A stretch of DNA of 42,545 nucleotides from Gemmatimonadota bacterium. GTDB lineage: Bacteria; Latescibacterota; UBA2968; UBA8231. Every line of letters begins with the position of its first letter. Position 1 is the stretch's first letter. The notes beneath the pieces are model-generated. The model was given only the letters and a program-made list of their open reading frames with translations, ran no database searches and had not been told where the DNA came from. Shown piece by piece: positions 16,998 through 26,434 of this stretch. The position numbers were made by a program, and so were the translations under genes. Where the stretch lies: positions 3,880 to 46,424 of the forward strand of contig PATE01000070.1 of the NCBI GenBank assembly GCA_002712305.1. The letters run 5' to 3'.

Positions 16998-17924
16998 TCA
17001 GACGTCTGCCAGTCCGCGGAAAGCCAGGCCTGCAGCCACTGCCAGTGCCGCCCCACCACCTGGCATCGCTTCGAGGGCCTCATCGGCACTCGTTCGGCGG
17101 CGCAGTTGGGCGAACGGATCCAGCGGCGTGATCGAGCGCCCAAGGCCCGCCAGATGTTCGCCCGCATCCAGAGCCTGTACACTGGCAAGCCAGACGCGGT
17201 CTGCTGCTTCTGTGCCCTGACCTGTATCCAGCAGTCCTTCGACGTAGCTGCGCAGCAGATCGATTCGGGCCGCGCTGACGGCAGTCCCCTCGTCCTCCCA
17301 GTCCCAGACCGCTTCCGCCTCAAACTCGCCATCGCGCATGAGCACGACGCGCCCCTGGGCCGCTTCGAGTTGCACGAGCAGATCACTGCCCTCGTCTCGT
17401 GCGGCGCCTCCACCTTCGAGGGCGTTGACCAGCGCAAAGGGAATCATGTCGAAACCGGGTTTGCCGATCTTCGCCTGGCGGCAGAGTACACCGTAAAGCT
17501 CCAGTACCTCTCGACGAGCGGCCACGACGAAGCCGTATCGACTTGTCTGCAGCACGTCCAGCACAAAGTCGTCGTAGTCGTCTTCCAACGACTGGCGCGC
17601 CTCCCACATCAGTTGCTCTCGCGTTTCCGTCCTGCTGTTGGGAATCAGGAAACGCCGCTTCACGAAGGAGGAAGTCCCACCGAGACCGAAATACGGTCGC
17701 TGACACTCCACGCCCGCCACGGCCAGTTGGCGCAGCGCGGCGGCCAGTGCGGCGCGGTCGACATCCTCCGCAAGTCGCTCGGGCAGCTGATAGGGATCGG
17801 GAAGATCCACACGCGCGCAGGCCGACAGAGAGATGGTCTTGCGTCGCCGTGACATCTGGACCGCGTAGACGGCATCATCGGTGATATGAACACCGGTGCA
17901 GTATTTGGAGCCAGAACCAAACAC
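16998..17924 (-). CDS. PilM-like actin-fold protein
   Basis: 308 residues with a PilM/GspL-like order. An N-terminal strand pattern VHITDDAVYAVQMSRR comes first, then GGTSSFVKRRFLIPNSRTE (the 'v..R.i.iP' region) and EQLMWEARQSLEDDYDDF. These are followed by FVVAARREVLELYGVLCRQA, GFDMIPFALVNALEG and the C-terminal ALAVAAGLAFRGLADV (the 'a.GLAlRg' ending of PilM). The actin-type phosphate loops are eroded (the phosphate-2 region lacks a clear DxG), so ATP binding is doubtful. It is predicted to be a cytoplasmic partner of the PilN-like protein that follows it. The pair could serve a type IV pilus, DNA uptake or secretion device. Confidence 0.7.
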   Translation of the reverse strand: MFGSGSKYCTGVHITDDAVYAVQMSRRRKTISLSACARVDLPDPYQLPERLAEDVDRAALAAALRQLAVAGVECQRPYFGLGGTSSFVKRRFLIPNSRTETREQLMWEARQSLEDDYDDFVLDVLQTSRYGFVVAARREVLELYGVLCRQAKIGKPGFDMIPFALVNALEGGGAARDEGSDLLVQLEAAQGRVVLMRDGEFEAEAVWDWEDEGTAVSAARIDLLRSYVEGLLDTGQGTEAADRVWLASVQALDAGEHLAGLGRSITPLDPFAQLRRRTSADEALEAMPGGGAALAVAAGLAFRGLADV

Positions 17925-17962
17925 GTCGCGTCAGAGGCCAGGGTGAAGGGTGATGGACATCA

Positions 17963-18385
17963 TCAGTCCAGGCGCAGGTGTGGGCGCAATCGCTCAAGCG
18001 TGCGAACACCGATTCCGCGTACCTGCGTGAGCTCATCGATGTGCGCAAATCGACCATGTTGCTGCCGGTAGGTGACGATCGCCGCTGCCGTGTGTGGTCC
18101 GATACCGGGCAGTGTCTCCCATTGAACAAGCTCGGCCGAGTTGATGCCGATCGTCGTAGACACCGACGCGCCTCCTCCACCGACTTCGAGATCACTCTGC
18201 GCAGGTGGTACGGCCGCTGCGACCTCGACGTGCGGAGGATCGACGGCCTTCCGAATCACATGGAAGTCTTCCAGTCCGTCCTGCGTCCACGACTCGACCA
18301 CGAGTACCAGGCAACCGAGGAACAGAGTCGACGTCAGAAACAGCACGGCGACCTGCTCCTGCTTCGTCAGCACCAGCCAGTTCAT
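17963..18385 (-). CDS. ComEA-like helix-hairpin-helix protein
   Basis: I chose the ATG at 18385 (MNWLVL...), giving 140 residues. The longer frame from 18652 overlaps the sprA 3' end by nearly 200 bases on the same strand and its extra sequence looks random. One membrane anchor (about 12-31, VAVLFLTSTLFLGCLVLVV) leads to a low-complexity linker. A double helix-hairpin-helix domain follows at about 80-138: GINSAELVQWETLPGIGPHT, AAAIVTYRQQHGRFAHIDEL, VRGIGVRTLERLRPHL. This is the ComEA fold, which binds incoming double-stranded DNA in the periplasm during transformation. It starts 71 bases after sprA and is followed 38 bases later by the PilM-like gene. Confidence 0.85.
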   Translation of the reverse strand: MNWLVLTKQEQVAVLFLTSTLFLGCLVLVVESWTQDGLEDFHVIRKAVDPPHVEVAAAVPPAQSDLEVGGGGASVSTTIGINSAELVQWETLPGIGPHTAAAIVTYRQQHGRFAHIDELTQVRGIGVRTLERLRPHLRLD

Positions 18386-18455
18386 GGCTTTGTCTATCGG
18401 GAAGATACCGCGCCGCCAAGGGCACGTGCAATGAGAACCGGGCGCACAGTCGGCA

Positions 18456-21400
18456 TCAGCGGAAGAACAACGTCCCTGACATACGCAACTCGCGGACCTT
18501 GCGAGTGCGATCGGAGATGTTGTTGCGATCGTTTTCGTAGCGGACGATGCCATCACCACGGAAGTTCTCGCTGAAGGTGTAGGTCGCCCGCAACTCTGCT
18601 TTGACGCGGTCCGTAGATGAAATGGGCACAGGCTGCTCCGAGCCGGTCCCACTCTGTCTGATCTCCGATTCGAAGGAGACTTCGAATCTCAGATCGACAT
18701 TACTCTTGAGTTTGCCGAACAGAGGCAGTGTTCGAGGTCGCAGTTTGTAACGAACATCGAAGGTCGTCTTGTTTCGCTGCAGTTCCCCACTTCCACGCAG
18801 CGGCGGTAGCCCTCTCACGACGCCATTGGAGTCCTCCTCGGCCAACTCGTAGTCGAGATCCTCACTCGTGGACCGGTTGACCTCGAAACGTGTCGTGGGG
18901 CCCACTCGCCACTGACCTGTCCACGAGGCACGCCATTCGGTCGATTCCGATTGAGTGATCAAGTTGCGTGGCTGTAGATCTCGTTCGCCTTGATCGTTGG
19001 CCGACTGATCGAAGCGGATATTGACCTGTGCGCTGTTGAGAAACCGCTTCATATAGGGAATACGATCCGCACGTCCCCAGTTGACCGTGATCGACGGGAA
19101 CTGTTGCCGGCGTTCAACCCGGAGTCGGTTTTGTGTGCTGCCGGAGCGCTCCGATTGCGTCTCCTTGAGGCTACTCTTAACGCTGAATCCCATCGGCAGC
19201 CGCAGCCCCGTCGACATATCCGTGTCGGTGCTTCGGCTGCGTGTGTCCTGCTGTGTCAGGCCAGAGCCTTGCTGACCGATCTGAAGGGAATCCTCGATAC
19301 CGATCTGGAAGAGGAATGGCGGGCGCGCCACCAGATTGAAGCTGTTTGCGTCGGTGCTGCGCCGCCACGTCGTATTGAAGGGTTCGATGTAGCTGCTTAG
19401 GAAATAGAGGAATCTGCGCGCCACAAAGGGCTGCGAGACCTCCGGCTCCTCGATCGGATCGGGCGCGACGACCGCCTCGGCACTGTCGATCTCTGCCGCA
19501 CGGCGACGTGGACGCGCACGCGGGCGTCCCGCCCGACTTCGGTCGGCTGGGGCGCCGAGGAATTTCAGCAACTGTGGGAGTCGAACATTCACGCGCGCCG
19601 TCACCGTATTCTTCGTGATGATGTCGATCGTGCGAATCGGAATGCCCGTGATCGAATCGAGCACGGCCGATGTTCGACGACTGCGCGGATCGCCACTCTC
19701 CTGATAGTTGGCCGAAAACGTAAAGGAAGGATCGAGCCAGGTGATGACGCGCGGATTCACCTTCAAATCCACTTTCTGATTTCGTGAAACCTCCCGGCCG
19801 AAGCTGAGGCGCGAGGGCTCGAAATTCCTGCGTAGATCACGATTGACTTGGAGATTGTAGTCGCCCGAGAGTGAGCGGATCGGGCTGTATTTGCTTACAT
19901 ACGTCTCCTTCATATCGAACAGCTCGTTGAAGGTCGTGTCGCGCTGCGATGCTCTCCAGTTCTCGCTCTCCTGGCGATTGGCACTCATGGTGTAGCTCAT
20001 CAGCGTCGGCAACGGACTCAACTCAGATTTTCGCAGACGCTCCGGGATGAACTCCGGAAGCCACCTGAGATAGTCGACCTTCGGCTTCGGAATGGGCAGC
20101 TTGTAGCTGAAGTTCATGGTCTGCGAGTCACGGTCATCGACGGGTGTAACCGGAGACATGTTCCGTTCTCGCGTCTGCGACATCCGCAGATTCATCTGAT
20201 CGAAAGTCCAGTGAGAGAACCAATGGGTTCCACCTCGCTTGCTGATTGAAAACTCAAAGAATTCCTTGCGGCGTTCAGTGCGCAGCGAGTCCTTCTCGTC
20301 GGCTTGCAGTTCGACGTCGGAATTCGGACCAAAGCGAGGTAGCGACAGGTCGCGATTGAAGGAAGCCTTGATGGGAATGGAGAATCCCCAGCTTCCAGGC
20401 AGGAACTTGTGAACGTTCGTCGTCGTCGACACCGTCGTACGAAGATCGCCGCTCTTTCGTTCCGTGTTGTCGATGGTGCGAAAGTTCTGACTTCGCCAGT
20501 CGACGAGCGCGTCCAAATCCATGAAGTCGGCGAACTTCGTGTTGATTCGAGCAAAGGCCGCGATCCCGGCATCGTTGCGGGCATCATCCAGGCGCATTTC
20601 GTCGACGTAGACCTGTCCCGTGAATCGTCGGGCATCGGCGAGATTCCGAAGTCCCAGATTCAGCTGACGGATCTGCTGCAGCGATGGATTGCCCCGCACT
20701 CGGTAGATAGCCGGGGCGCCGTCACGACGGCCTGGCCGGGTGATCACCGTGTCCAGCTGGTTGAGGACCACTCCGAGACTGTCGAATCTCCCCGCCCGCA
20801 GTTCCGCTTTGAGCAGCGACATCTCCTCGAGTTCGATATCCACTTCGTTGCGCTCGTCCCAACCCACGAAGACCGGTGTGGCGAATTCGTAGTAGTTGAG
20901 CGAATCAACCCCGAAGCGAACGAAGAACTCCAGATCGCTCGAATCGATCCCGGTCACGTAGGTCGCATTCGAATCCCCATGCACGAACATCCGTAGGCGC
21001 GTGTACTTCGTGTAGTCGGCACTGCGTGACAGAACTTTGGTCGCTGACACCTGATGCTCCACGTCGAGATTCTCCACGTCGAGCACCAGGGATTGCTCAC
21101 GCTCGCGTACACGTGAGTTGGTCAGACGCCGCACTCTCACACCGGGTGGCTGTCGGTAGCTCTGATTCTCGTCGGTGCCGATGACGGTGACATTGATGGC
21201 CTCGTCCTCGGAGATGACTCCTGCATTCTCGAGAGCGACAATCTCATCTTCCTGCCACTCGTTGCCGATGATTTCGATCTGGGCGATCTGCACCATGATC
21301 GAATCACCTGCCGCGCGATCGGTGACCAACGCCAAACGGGCGAATTCGATGCGACTGGAGTCCGGTGTTCCTACACGCTCGATGTCCTCCGTGTAAAGAG

Positions 21401-24400
21401 GAACGCGGAAAAGGCGCCACTGATCACATTCGCCGGCTATCTCTGCAGCACTACACGTACCCGGCTCGTGATCATCGCTGGCCAGATCGATGGAATAGTG
21501 GTAGTAGTCGTTTCGTGTGTTGAGATTGCCGTCGTTGTTGAGATCCTCCGAGTCCGGTCGCAGCCCCCCTTCACCACCTCTGAGATTGCCCTGCGTTCCA
21601 TTGATTCGGCGGTAGTCGTCGCGGTTGCGTGTGGGATCGTAGTTCCAGTTGTCCCCCTCTGGGTCACTGGGTTCGCGGTCAGGCACCAAGGTCCTGAACT
21701 GACTCACCATCGCCTCTTCTGACTGCGTTGTGTCACCTCCGGCTTCGGCGAGATAGAACTTCAGTTCCTCTTTGTCGTCGCGGCCATCGATCCCCACGTC
21801 CTCACTGTCGGAAACCTGACCATCGCCTGTAGCACGCCCCGGCAGCGGTTTGTCCTCGGTATCGATGCGGTTGTTGAGGATCACGTCCTCGCTGAGATCT
21901 CCCAGATCCAGATGCAGCTCTCCCTCGACGCCTCGCACCCAGAGATCCAGAAACTTGGACTGGGAGAAATCTCTCACGCCACCGGTGAACACGGTCATGA
22001 CACCGCCCCACGTTTCGATCTCTTCTCCCGCGTGAACCTCCAGGGTGAGCACATCCGTCCGATTGTTCGCCGCCTCGACCTGGTCTTGCTGGCTGGGCCA
22101 GATCTCGGTGCGCAGAAACCGATCGTACGGATTGTACCAGCGCAGAAGACCCCGGTTGTCGGCATCAAAGCGCAGATCTTCAGGTAGACTGGAAGGCGTC
22201 CATCGACTTCGGAAGATCGACAGAATCTCCGGTCGCTCCGAGCCCTCGAAGTCGTCGATGTATCCCTCCCCCTTGGTATTGAGATTCGGACGACTCTGGG
22301 CGATCTCCGCCTGAACGGAGACATTCGACTCCGCCGCCGTCTTGAGCATGGGCAAGGCATCCACGAAACGCGTCAACAAGGGGGCTTCGAATCGTGCGCG
22401 CAGGTCGAGATCCCACACGATCGTGCGCGCAGGTTCCGACCCCACTCTGACTCGATTCTCAGGTGAGCGGACATTGTTGTAGATCAGCGTGCCGCCGATC
22501 GTGCCGTCACCTTGCCAGAATTCGTACTCACTACGCATGCCGAGCAGCGTCTTCTGCTGGCTGCCCAGACCGATCAGATCCTGGCTCTCGAAGGTGATCT
22601 CCAGGTCGGCCCCGGGATCGGCCACGGCATTGGCCGTTTCACCGACAAAGGTGACCTCACCGGTGAAGGTGACATTGAAGTCGGTGCCGCGCTGCAGCCG
22701 TTTGCCATTGAGTCGCACATCCACCGACTCGATGTCGATCCCGGCCAGACGTCCTTGTGTGAGGCTGATTCGCTGCTGTGCCGATGCATTGATAACCTGC
22801 AGGATGTATCGACTGGCCTCGATCTGATCTCGCTGCTGCTGCTTGTCGTAGATCTCCGGCACGCGGGTAGACACCGCGTATTTGTCTCCCACGGGATCGA
22901 AGGGTCGTTGGTCGGGGAAGATGAGGACGCCACGCGAACCGTCGAGGCCGACATAGTCGGCATCGATGATCTGATCCGGGCGTGTGCCGGCATCCTGTCC
23001 GTGTTTGTCGAGGCCCATCAACTGCAGGAAGGAGCGGCCCCCCTCCGTATTCTCCGGTTCATCACCGGGAATCTCGTGAAGGATTTCAACACGGATCTTG
23101 TCTTCGTCGAACAGTCGGCCCCGGGAAAAGCCACGCACGATGCGATAGACGTTCTTCCACTCCAGGTTCCATGTAGGGAATTCAGTTCGCGCATCGCGCG
23201 CCTTAAGCAGGCGCAGCTTGAGCGAATCCGGCTGGGCTGGTGTAAATCCGACACCGTCACCGGCGACGGTCCGATAGGCGACGGCCAGGGCATGTCGATC
23301 CTGCACGGGAACCCGCAGCACGATATAGCCGAGGGCCGAAACCATGGAGTAGTCATTGTCGGGGTCGAGGCGGTGCCACGTACCAACCTCGGTGTAGCCT
23401 GTGCGCGGATCATCCGGATTGCTGAGATCCGCGAAGGCTCGCCCCGGACGCGCCAATTGCTCGGGATCGTTGCTGACGTTGAAGTCGTTGATGTAAACCT
23501 GTAGGGACGTCTCGTCGATCGCGGCCGTCGGATCGAAATCCTCGGGGATGCCGGTATTGAGAACAGCAAAGTCCGTGAGTTGATCGCGATACACGTCGTC
23601 GAGGAAGAAGTACTGATTGCGCACATACTGGTAGTCACGGATTTCGACCGTGTCGATCTGCGCACCACCGCGGAAGCTCTGCCGGTTGCTCTCGCTCTCT
23701 TCGTGAGATGCGATGGTGGTAAAGGCGAAGGGGCCGATGTGGCCCTTGGCGCGGATTCCGAACAGCCCCTTGTGCTGCTGATTGAAGCCGACGAAGCGAG
23801 TACTGGGCAGCGACAGGGTCGTATTTCCCGCCTGCACTTCCTGGAAGATGTCGTCTTCGCTGCCCCGGTAGTCGAGTTTGATCTGATTCGTCAGCTGATC
23901 GGTGAGACTTTGCCCAAAGGCGGAACCGAGACTCTCCGTGTCCTGGGTGATGCGGATATTGATGGCCTCTCCCACACTGCCCTCGACCGAGAATTTGGAC
24001 TCCTGGTCCATACCCAGCGTGGGAAACTTCGATGGGCGCCCCGCCAGAGTTTGCACTTCTCCCGCCGTCCACTGGCTCTTTCCACCCAGAGAAGCGGTGT
24101 GCGACCCATTGATTCGCAACGACCCCTCTTCGCCGATCAGCCGGCGGATCGGCGCAGGGGCGGGAAAGGGCACGCGCCATTCCAGGCGATTCCGGCCACG
24201 ACCACCCCGTCCACCCTGTCCACCCAGATTCCGCCTGTGACGCTTGCGGATCAGATCTCGCCAGTTGGTCTGATACACGTGCTCCTGAGCAAGGTCGAGA
24301 TAGCTGTCCACACTGATCGTTACCGGAGCGCCCGCATCGAAACCGGCTGTTCGCGGTGTGTAGTGGACGCCAAGGGAATCCACCGTGACCTGTCGCATTT

Positions 24401-24647
24401 TGAAAGGCGCCTGACTCTCCACCAACGCTTTGCGGGGCGGGCGCTGGCGAATCATGGGATGACCGGGTCGGAAGGCGGAATACTCGCGCGGCTCTGCGAA
24501 CAACTCACCCATCACGCCAGGCAGGGCTGTGGGCTTCAGCCCGATCTGCGCCGTGCTCGGTCCAACGCCCAACACGAGCAGCACCAGGACGATAGGCCCT
24601 AGTGCCAGACGGGGAGCGGGTTGATTCAGACTCAAAGGTGCGCGCAT
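18456..24647 (-). CDS. sprA: SprA-type giant outer-membrane protein (Type 9 secretion translocon)
   Basis: 2063 residues with a signal peptide (LALGPIVLVLLVLGVG...TAQ, about 1-34). Recognisable SprA landmarks appear in order: VEGSVGEAINIRITQDTESL, DYRGSEDDIFQEVQAGNTTL, GLFGIRAKGHIGPFAFTTIA, GEGYIDDFEGSERPEIL and VYVDEMRLDDARNDAG. A very long run of alternating strands forms the barrel, ending in MSGTLFFR. In Bacteroidota, SprA/Sov forms the 36-strand outer-membrane pore of the Type 9 secretion system and is needed for gliding and export of CTD-tagged proteins. Some strands are rich in Arg/Asp, and an insert PRARPRRRAAEIDSAEA (near residues 1710-1725) is unusual. No other T9SS gene (PorK-N, PorV, PorT) lies in the window. 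It diverges from lptF. Confidence 0.88.
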   Translation of the reverse strand: MRAPLSLNQPAPRLALGPIVLVLLVLGVGPSTAQIGLKPTALPGVMGELFAEPREYSAFRPGHPMIRQRPPRKALVESQAPFKMRQVTVDSLGVHYTPRTAGFDAGAPVTISVDSYLDLAQEHVYQTNWRDLIRKRHRRNLGGQGGRGGRGRNRLEWRVPFPAPAPIRRLIGEEGSLRINGSHTASLGGKSQWTAGEVQTLAGRPSKFPTLGMDQESKFSVEGSVGEAINIRITQDTESLGSAFGQSLTDQLTNQIKLDYRGSEDDIFQEVQAGNTTLSLPSTRFVGFNQQHKGLFGIRAKGHIGPFAFTTIASHEESESNRQSFRGGAQIDTVEIRDYQYVRNQYFFLDDVYRDQLTDFAVLNTGIPEDFDPTAAIDETSLQVYINDFNVSNDPEQLARPGRAFADLSNPDDPRTGYTEVGTWHRLDPDNDYSMVSALGYIVLRVPVQDRHALAVAYRTVAGDGVGFTPAQPDSLKLRLLKARDARTEFPTWNLEWKNVYRIVRGFSRGRLFDEDKIRVEILHEIPGDEPENTEGGRSFLQLMGLDKHGQDAGTRPDQIIDADYVGLDGSRGVLIFPDQRPFDPVGDKYAVSTRVPEIYDKQQQRDQIEASRYILQVINASAQQRISLTQGRLAGIDIESVDVRLNGKRLQRGTDFNVTFTGEVTFVGETANAVADPGADLEITFESQDLIGLGSQQKTLLGMRSEYEFWQGDGTIGGTLIYNNVRSPENRVRVGSEPARTIVWDLDLRARFEAPLLTRFVDALPMLKTAAESNVSVQAEIAQSRPNLNTKGEGYIDDFEGSERPEILSIFRSRWTPSSLPEDLRFDADNRGLLRWYNPYDRFLRTEIWPSQQDQVEAANNRTDVLTLEVHAGEEIETWGGVMTVFTGGVRDFSQSKFLDLWVRGVEGELHLDLGDLSEDVILNNRIDTEDKPLPGRATGDGQVSDSEDVGIDGRDDKEELKFYLAEAGGDTTQSEEAMVSQFRTLVPDREPSDPEGDNWNYDPTRNRDDYRRINGTQGNLRGGEGGLRPDSEDLNNDGNLNTRNDYYHYSIDLASDDHEPGTCSAAEIAGECDQWRLFRVPLYTEDIERVGTPDSSRIEFARLALVTDRAAGDSIMVQIAQIEIIGNEWQEDEIVALENAGVISEDEAINVTVIGTDENQSYRQPPGVRVRRLTNSRVREREQSLVLDVENLDVEHQVSATKVLSRSADYTKYTRLRMFVHGDSNATYVTGIDSSDLEFFVRFGVDSLNYYEFATPVFVGWDERNEVDIELEEMSLLKAELRAGRFDSLGVVLNQLDTVITRPGRRDGAPAIYRVRGNPSLQQIRQLNLGLRNLADARRFTGQVYVDEMRLDDARNDAGIAAFARINTKFADFMDLDALVDWRSQNFRTIDNTERKSGDLRTTVSTTTNVHKFLPGSWGFSIPIKASFNRDLSLPRFGPNSDVELQADEKDSLRTERRKEFFEFSISKRGGTHWFSHWTFDQMNLRMSQTRERNMSPVTPVDDRDSQTMNFSYKLPIPKPKVDYLRWLPEFIPERLRKSELSPLPTLMSYTMSANRQESENWRASQRDTTFNELFDMKETYVSKYSPIRSLSGDYNLQVNRDLRRNFEPSRLSFGREVSRNQKVDLKVNPRVITWLDPSFTFSANYQESGDPRSRRTSAVLDSITGIPIRTIDIITKNTVTARVNVRLPQLLKFLGAPADRSRAGRPRARPRRRAAEIDSAEAVVAPDPIEEPEVSQPFVARRFLYFLSSYIEPFNTTWRRSTDANSFNLVARPPFLFQIGIEDSLQIGQQGSGLTQQDTRSRSTDTDMSTGLRLPMGFSVKSSLKETQSERSGSTQNRLRVERRQQFPSITVNWGRADRIPYMKRFLNSAQVNIRFDQSANDQGERDLQPRNLITQSESTEWRASWTGQWRVGPTTRFEVNRSTSEDLDYELAEEDSNGVVRGLPPLRGSGELQRNKTTFDVRYKLRPRTLPLFGKLKSNVDLRFEVSFESEIRQSGTGSEQPVPISSTDRVKAELRATYTFSENFRGDGIVRYENDRNNISDRTRKVRELRMSGTLFFR

Positions 24648-25123
24648 GGACGGGCCCCACTCGCGACAACAGCCGTGCGGCTGCCGCGGGCAGGTGCGAT
24701 CAGGTTTGGATGTCGATTTCAGGGGCCGCTCGACACGACCCCCACGGCCAAAGCCGTTGCCTCAACTACAGAAGATCACTGACCGCTCGCACTGCGCGAT
24801 AGGCTGGCTCTACGAAAGGGGTGCTCGGGGGGAGTTTCGGCATGTGAAGGGGCTGCCGAAGGCTCCGCAAAGTTACTCCTGTCGGGAGATTCCAGCAATG
24901 CAGTCGAGCGACGACGCTGCAAGAATCGTTCCCACTCGGTCTCCAACTCACAGCCCGGTTCAAGGCTCGGTGGTATATTGGACCGACCTGATGAGGATTC
25001 GCCGGAAACTGCCTGTGGATCCCAACTCCAGTTTGAGTCGTCTTGGTAACATGGGTGCCACCATCCGGTGCCACCTGCATTCTCGGCGACGACCTCTTCT
25101 ATCAAGGACACCGCAACCGGCTC
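24648..25123. other. divergent non-coding region between sprA and lptF
   Basis: About 475 bases with reading frames on both strands that lack family resemblance, Shine-Dalgarno support or consistent composition. A TATATT hexamer at 24974-24979 on the plus strand is a possible -10 for lptF, but no convincing -35 was found. I see no RNA gene or long repeat. Confidence 0.5.
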
Positions 25124-26434
25124 GTGGTTTCCCTCAGCATCTACATGTTGCGCCAGCATCTGCTGCCCTTCCTGCTTGGCTTGTCGTTGATCGTGTTCGT
25201 GCTGGTGATCGATGTGGTCCTGCAGATGCTTGACCAGGTGCTGAGCAAGGGACTCAGTGCAGCCCTCGCCGTGGACCTGTTCATCTACAATCTCGCCTGG
25301 ATCATCGCTCTCGCCGTGCCCATGGCGGTGCTCGTGTCGGTGTTGATGGCCTACGGGCGCCTCGCGGCGGACAATGAGATTCTCGCCCTCAAGGCGAGTG
25401 GGATTTCCTTCTCGCGCCTCCTGATTCCGACGCTGCTGGCTGCCACCGTGCTGGCCCTGATGATGGTCGCCTTCAATGACCAAGTCCTTCCCGACTTCAA
25501 CCACAAGGCGCGCAACCTCGCCGTGAGCCTGCGCCGCGCCAAGGCGGCTCTCGTCCTGAAGCAGAAAGAAGGTGTCTTCATCCGGGATCTGGGACCGTAT
25601 TCGTTGCTGGTGCGGCGCGTGGACGAGGAAGCCAACGAGTTGCACGATCTCACCCTGTACGACACGGGACACCCCGGTCCACCCACGACACTGCGCGCAG
25701 CTCGAGGCAAGGTGGAAATCTTCGATGAGGGGGGCTATGTGCGCCTCATGCTGCACGACGGCGAGGTCCACGAGATCGATGCCAACGACCCTTCGCGATT
25801 CACGCGCAGCACCTTCTCGCGCCAGCTCGTTCACATCCGGGATTCGAAACGCGATCTGTCTCCGAACTATCGGTCCAGCTACCGCTCCGACCGTGAAATG
25901 GACGTGCGTGCCATGCGCGTCGCCGTGGAGGGCTTGCACGAACAGAATCAGCAGTCGCGGACTCAACTCGACTCGATTGCGGTTGCGTTCCTCGAGCAGG
26001 TCCAGCAAGCTGGCCCCGAACAGGTCGGCCTGCAGTCCGAATCACGGCAGATTACACGTCGTCTCGAAAAACAGTGGCGACTCTTCGACTCTCGTGAGCG
26101 ACGCGCCAACGCCTACCTGGTAGAGATCCACAAGAAGTTCTCTATCGCCGTCGCCTGCATTGTGTTTGTCCTCGTCGGCGCCCCCCTGGGCGCGCTCGTG
26201 CGGGCCAGGGGCGCCGCCGTCTCCGTGACACTGAGTCTCGTGTTCTTCTTCGCCTACTGGATGTTCCTCATCGGTGGTGAGGAACTTGCCGACCGTGGCT
26301 TCATTCCGCCCTGGACGGCCATGTGGGCCCCGAATGCCGTTTTCGGCTTCGTCGGAATCCTGTTGCTGCGCGCCGTCGCCCTCGACCGCGGCTTTCTGGC
26401 CACCCTCCTCAGTTGGCGTCGAAACCCGCAATGA
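25124..26434 (+). CDS. lptF: LptF/LptG-family lipopolysaccharide export permease
   Basis: I placed the start at the GTG at 25124, so that SIYMLRQHLLPFLLG aligns with the usual N-terminal 'DRYILRRFLGPFL' of the family; AAGGA lies 15 bases before it. An ATG at 25043 would add 27 residues of doubtful value. The protein (about 436 residues) has three N-terminal and three C-terminal membrane helices flanking a periplasmic beta-jellyroll (about 145-245). It also has the conserved LADNEILALKASGIS region after helix 2. A long helical insert (VEGLHEQNQQSRTQLDSIAV) precedes the last helices. LptF/LptG with LptB2 extract LPS from the inner membrane. Its stop overlaps the next start (ATGA). F versus G is assigned only by order. 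Confidence 0.88.
   Translation: MVSLSIYMLRQHLLPFLLGLSLIVFVLVIDVVLQMLDQVLSKGLSAALAVDLFIYNLAWIIALAVPMAVLVSVLMAYGRLAADNEILALKASGISFSRLLIPTLLAATVLALMMVAFNDQVLPDFNHKARNLAVSLRRAKAALVLKQKEGVFIRDLGPYSLLVRRVDEEANELHDLTLYDTGHPGPPTTLRAARGKVEIFDEGGYVRLMLHDGEVHEIDANDPSRFTRSTFSRQLVHIRDSKRDLSPNYRSSYRSDREMDVRAMRVAVEGLHEQNQQSRTQLDSIAVAFLEQVQQAGPEQVGLQSESRQITRRLEKQWRLFDSRERRANAYLVEIHKKFSIAVACIVFVLVGAPLGALVRARGAAVSVTLSLVFFFAYWMFLIGGEELADRGFIPPWTAMWAPNAVFGFVGILLLRAVALDRGFLATLLSWRRNPQ

Noticed and set aside
24646-25233. 195-residue plus-strand frame between sprA and lptF
   Set aside because: Overlaps the lptF start in another frame and has no family resemblance or start signal.
24776-26008. 410-residue minus-strand frame opposite lptF
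   Set aside because: It is antisense to a clear LptF-family gene, is dominated by His/Gln/Glu, and has no family resemblance.
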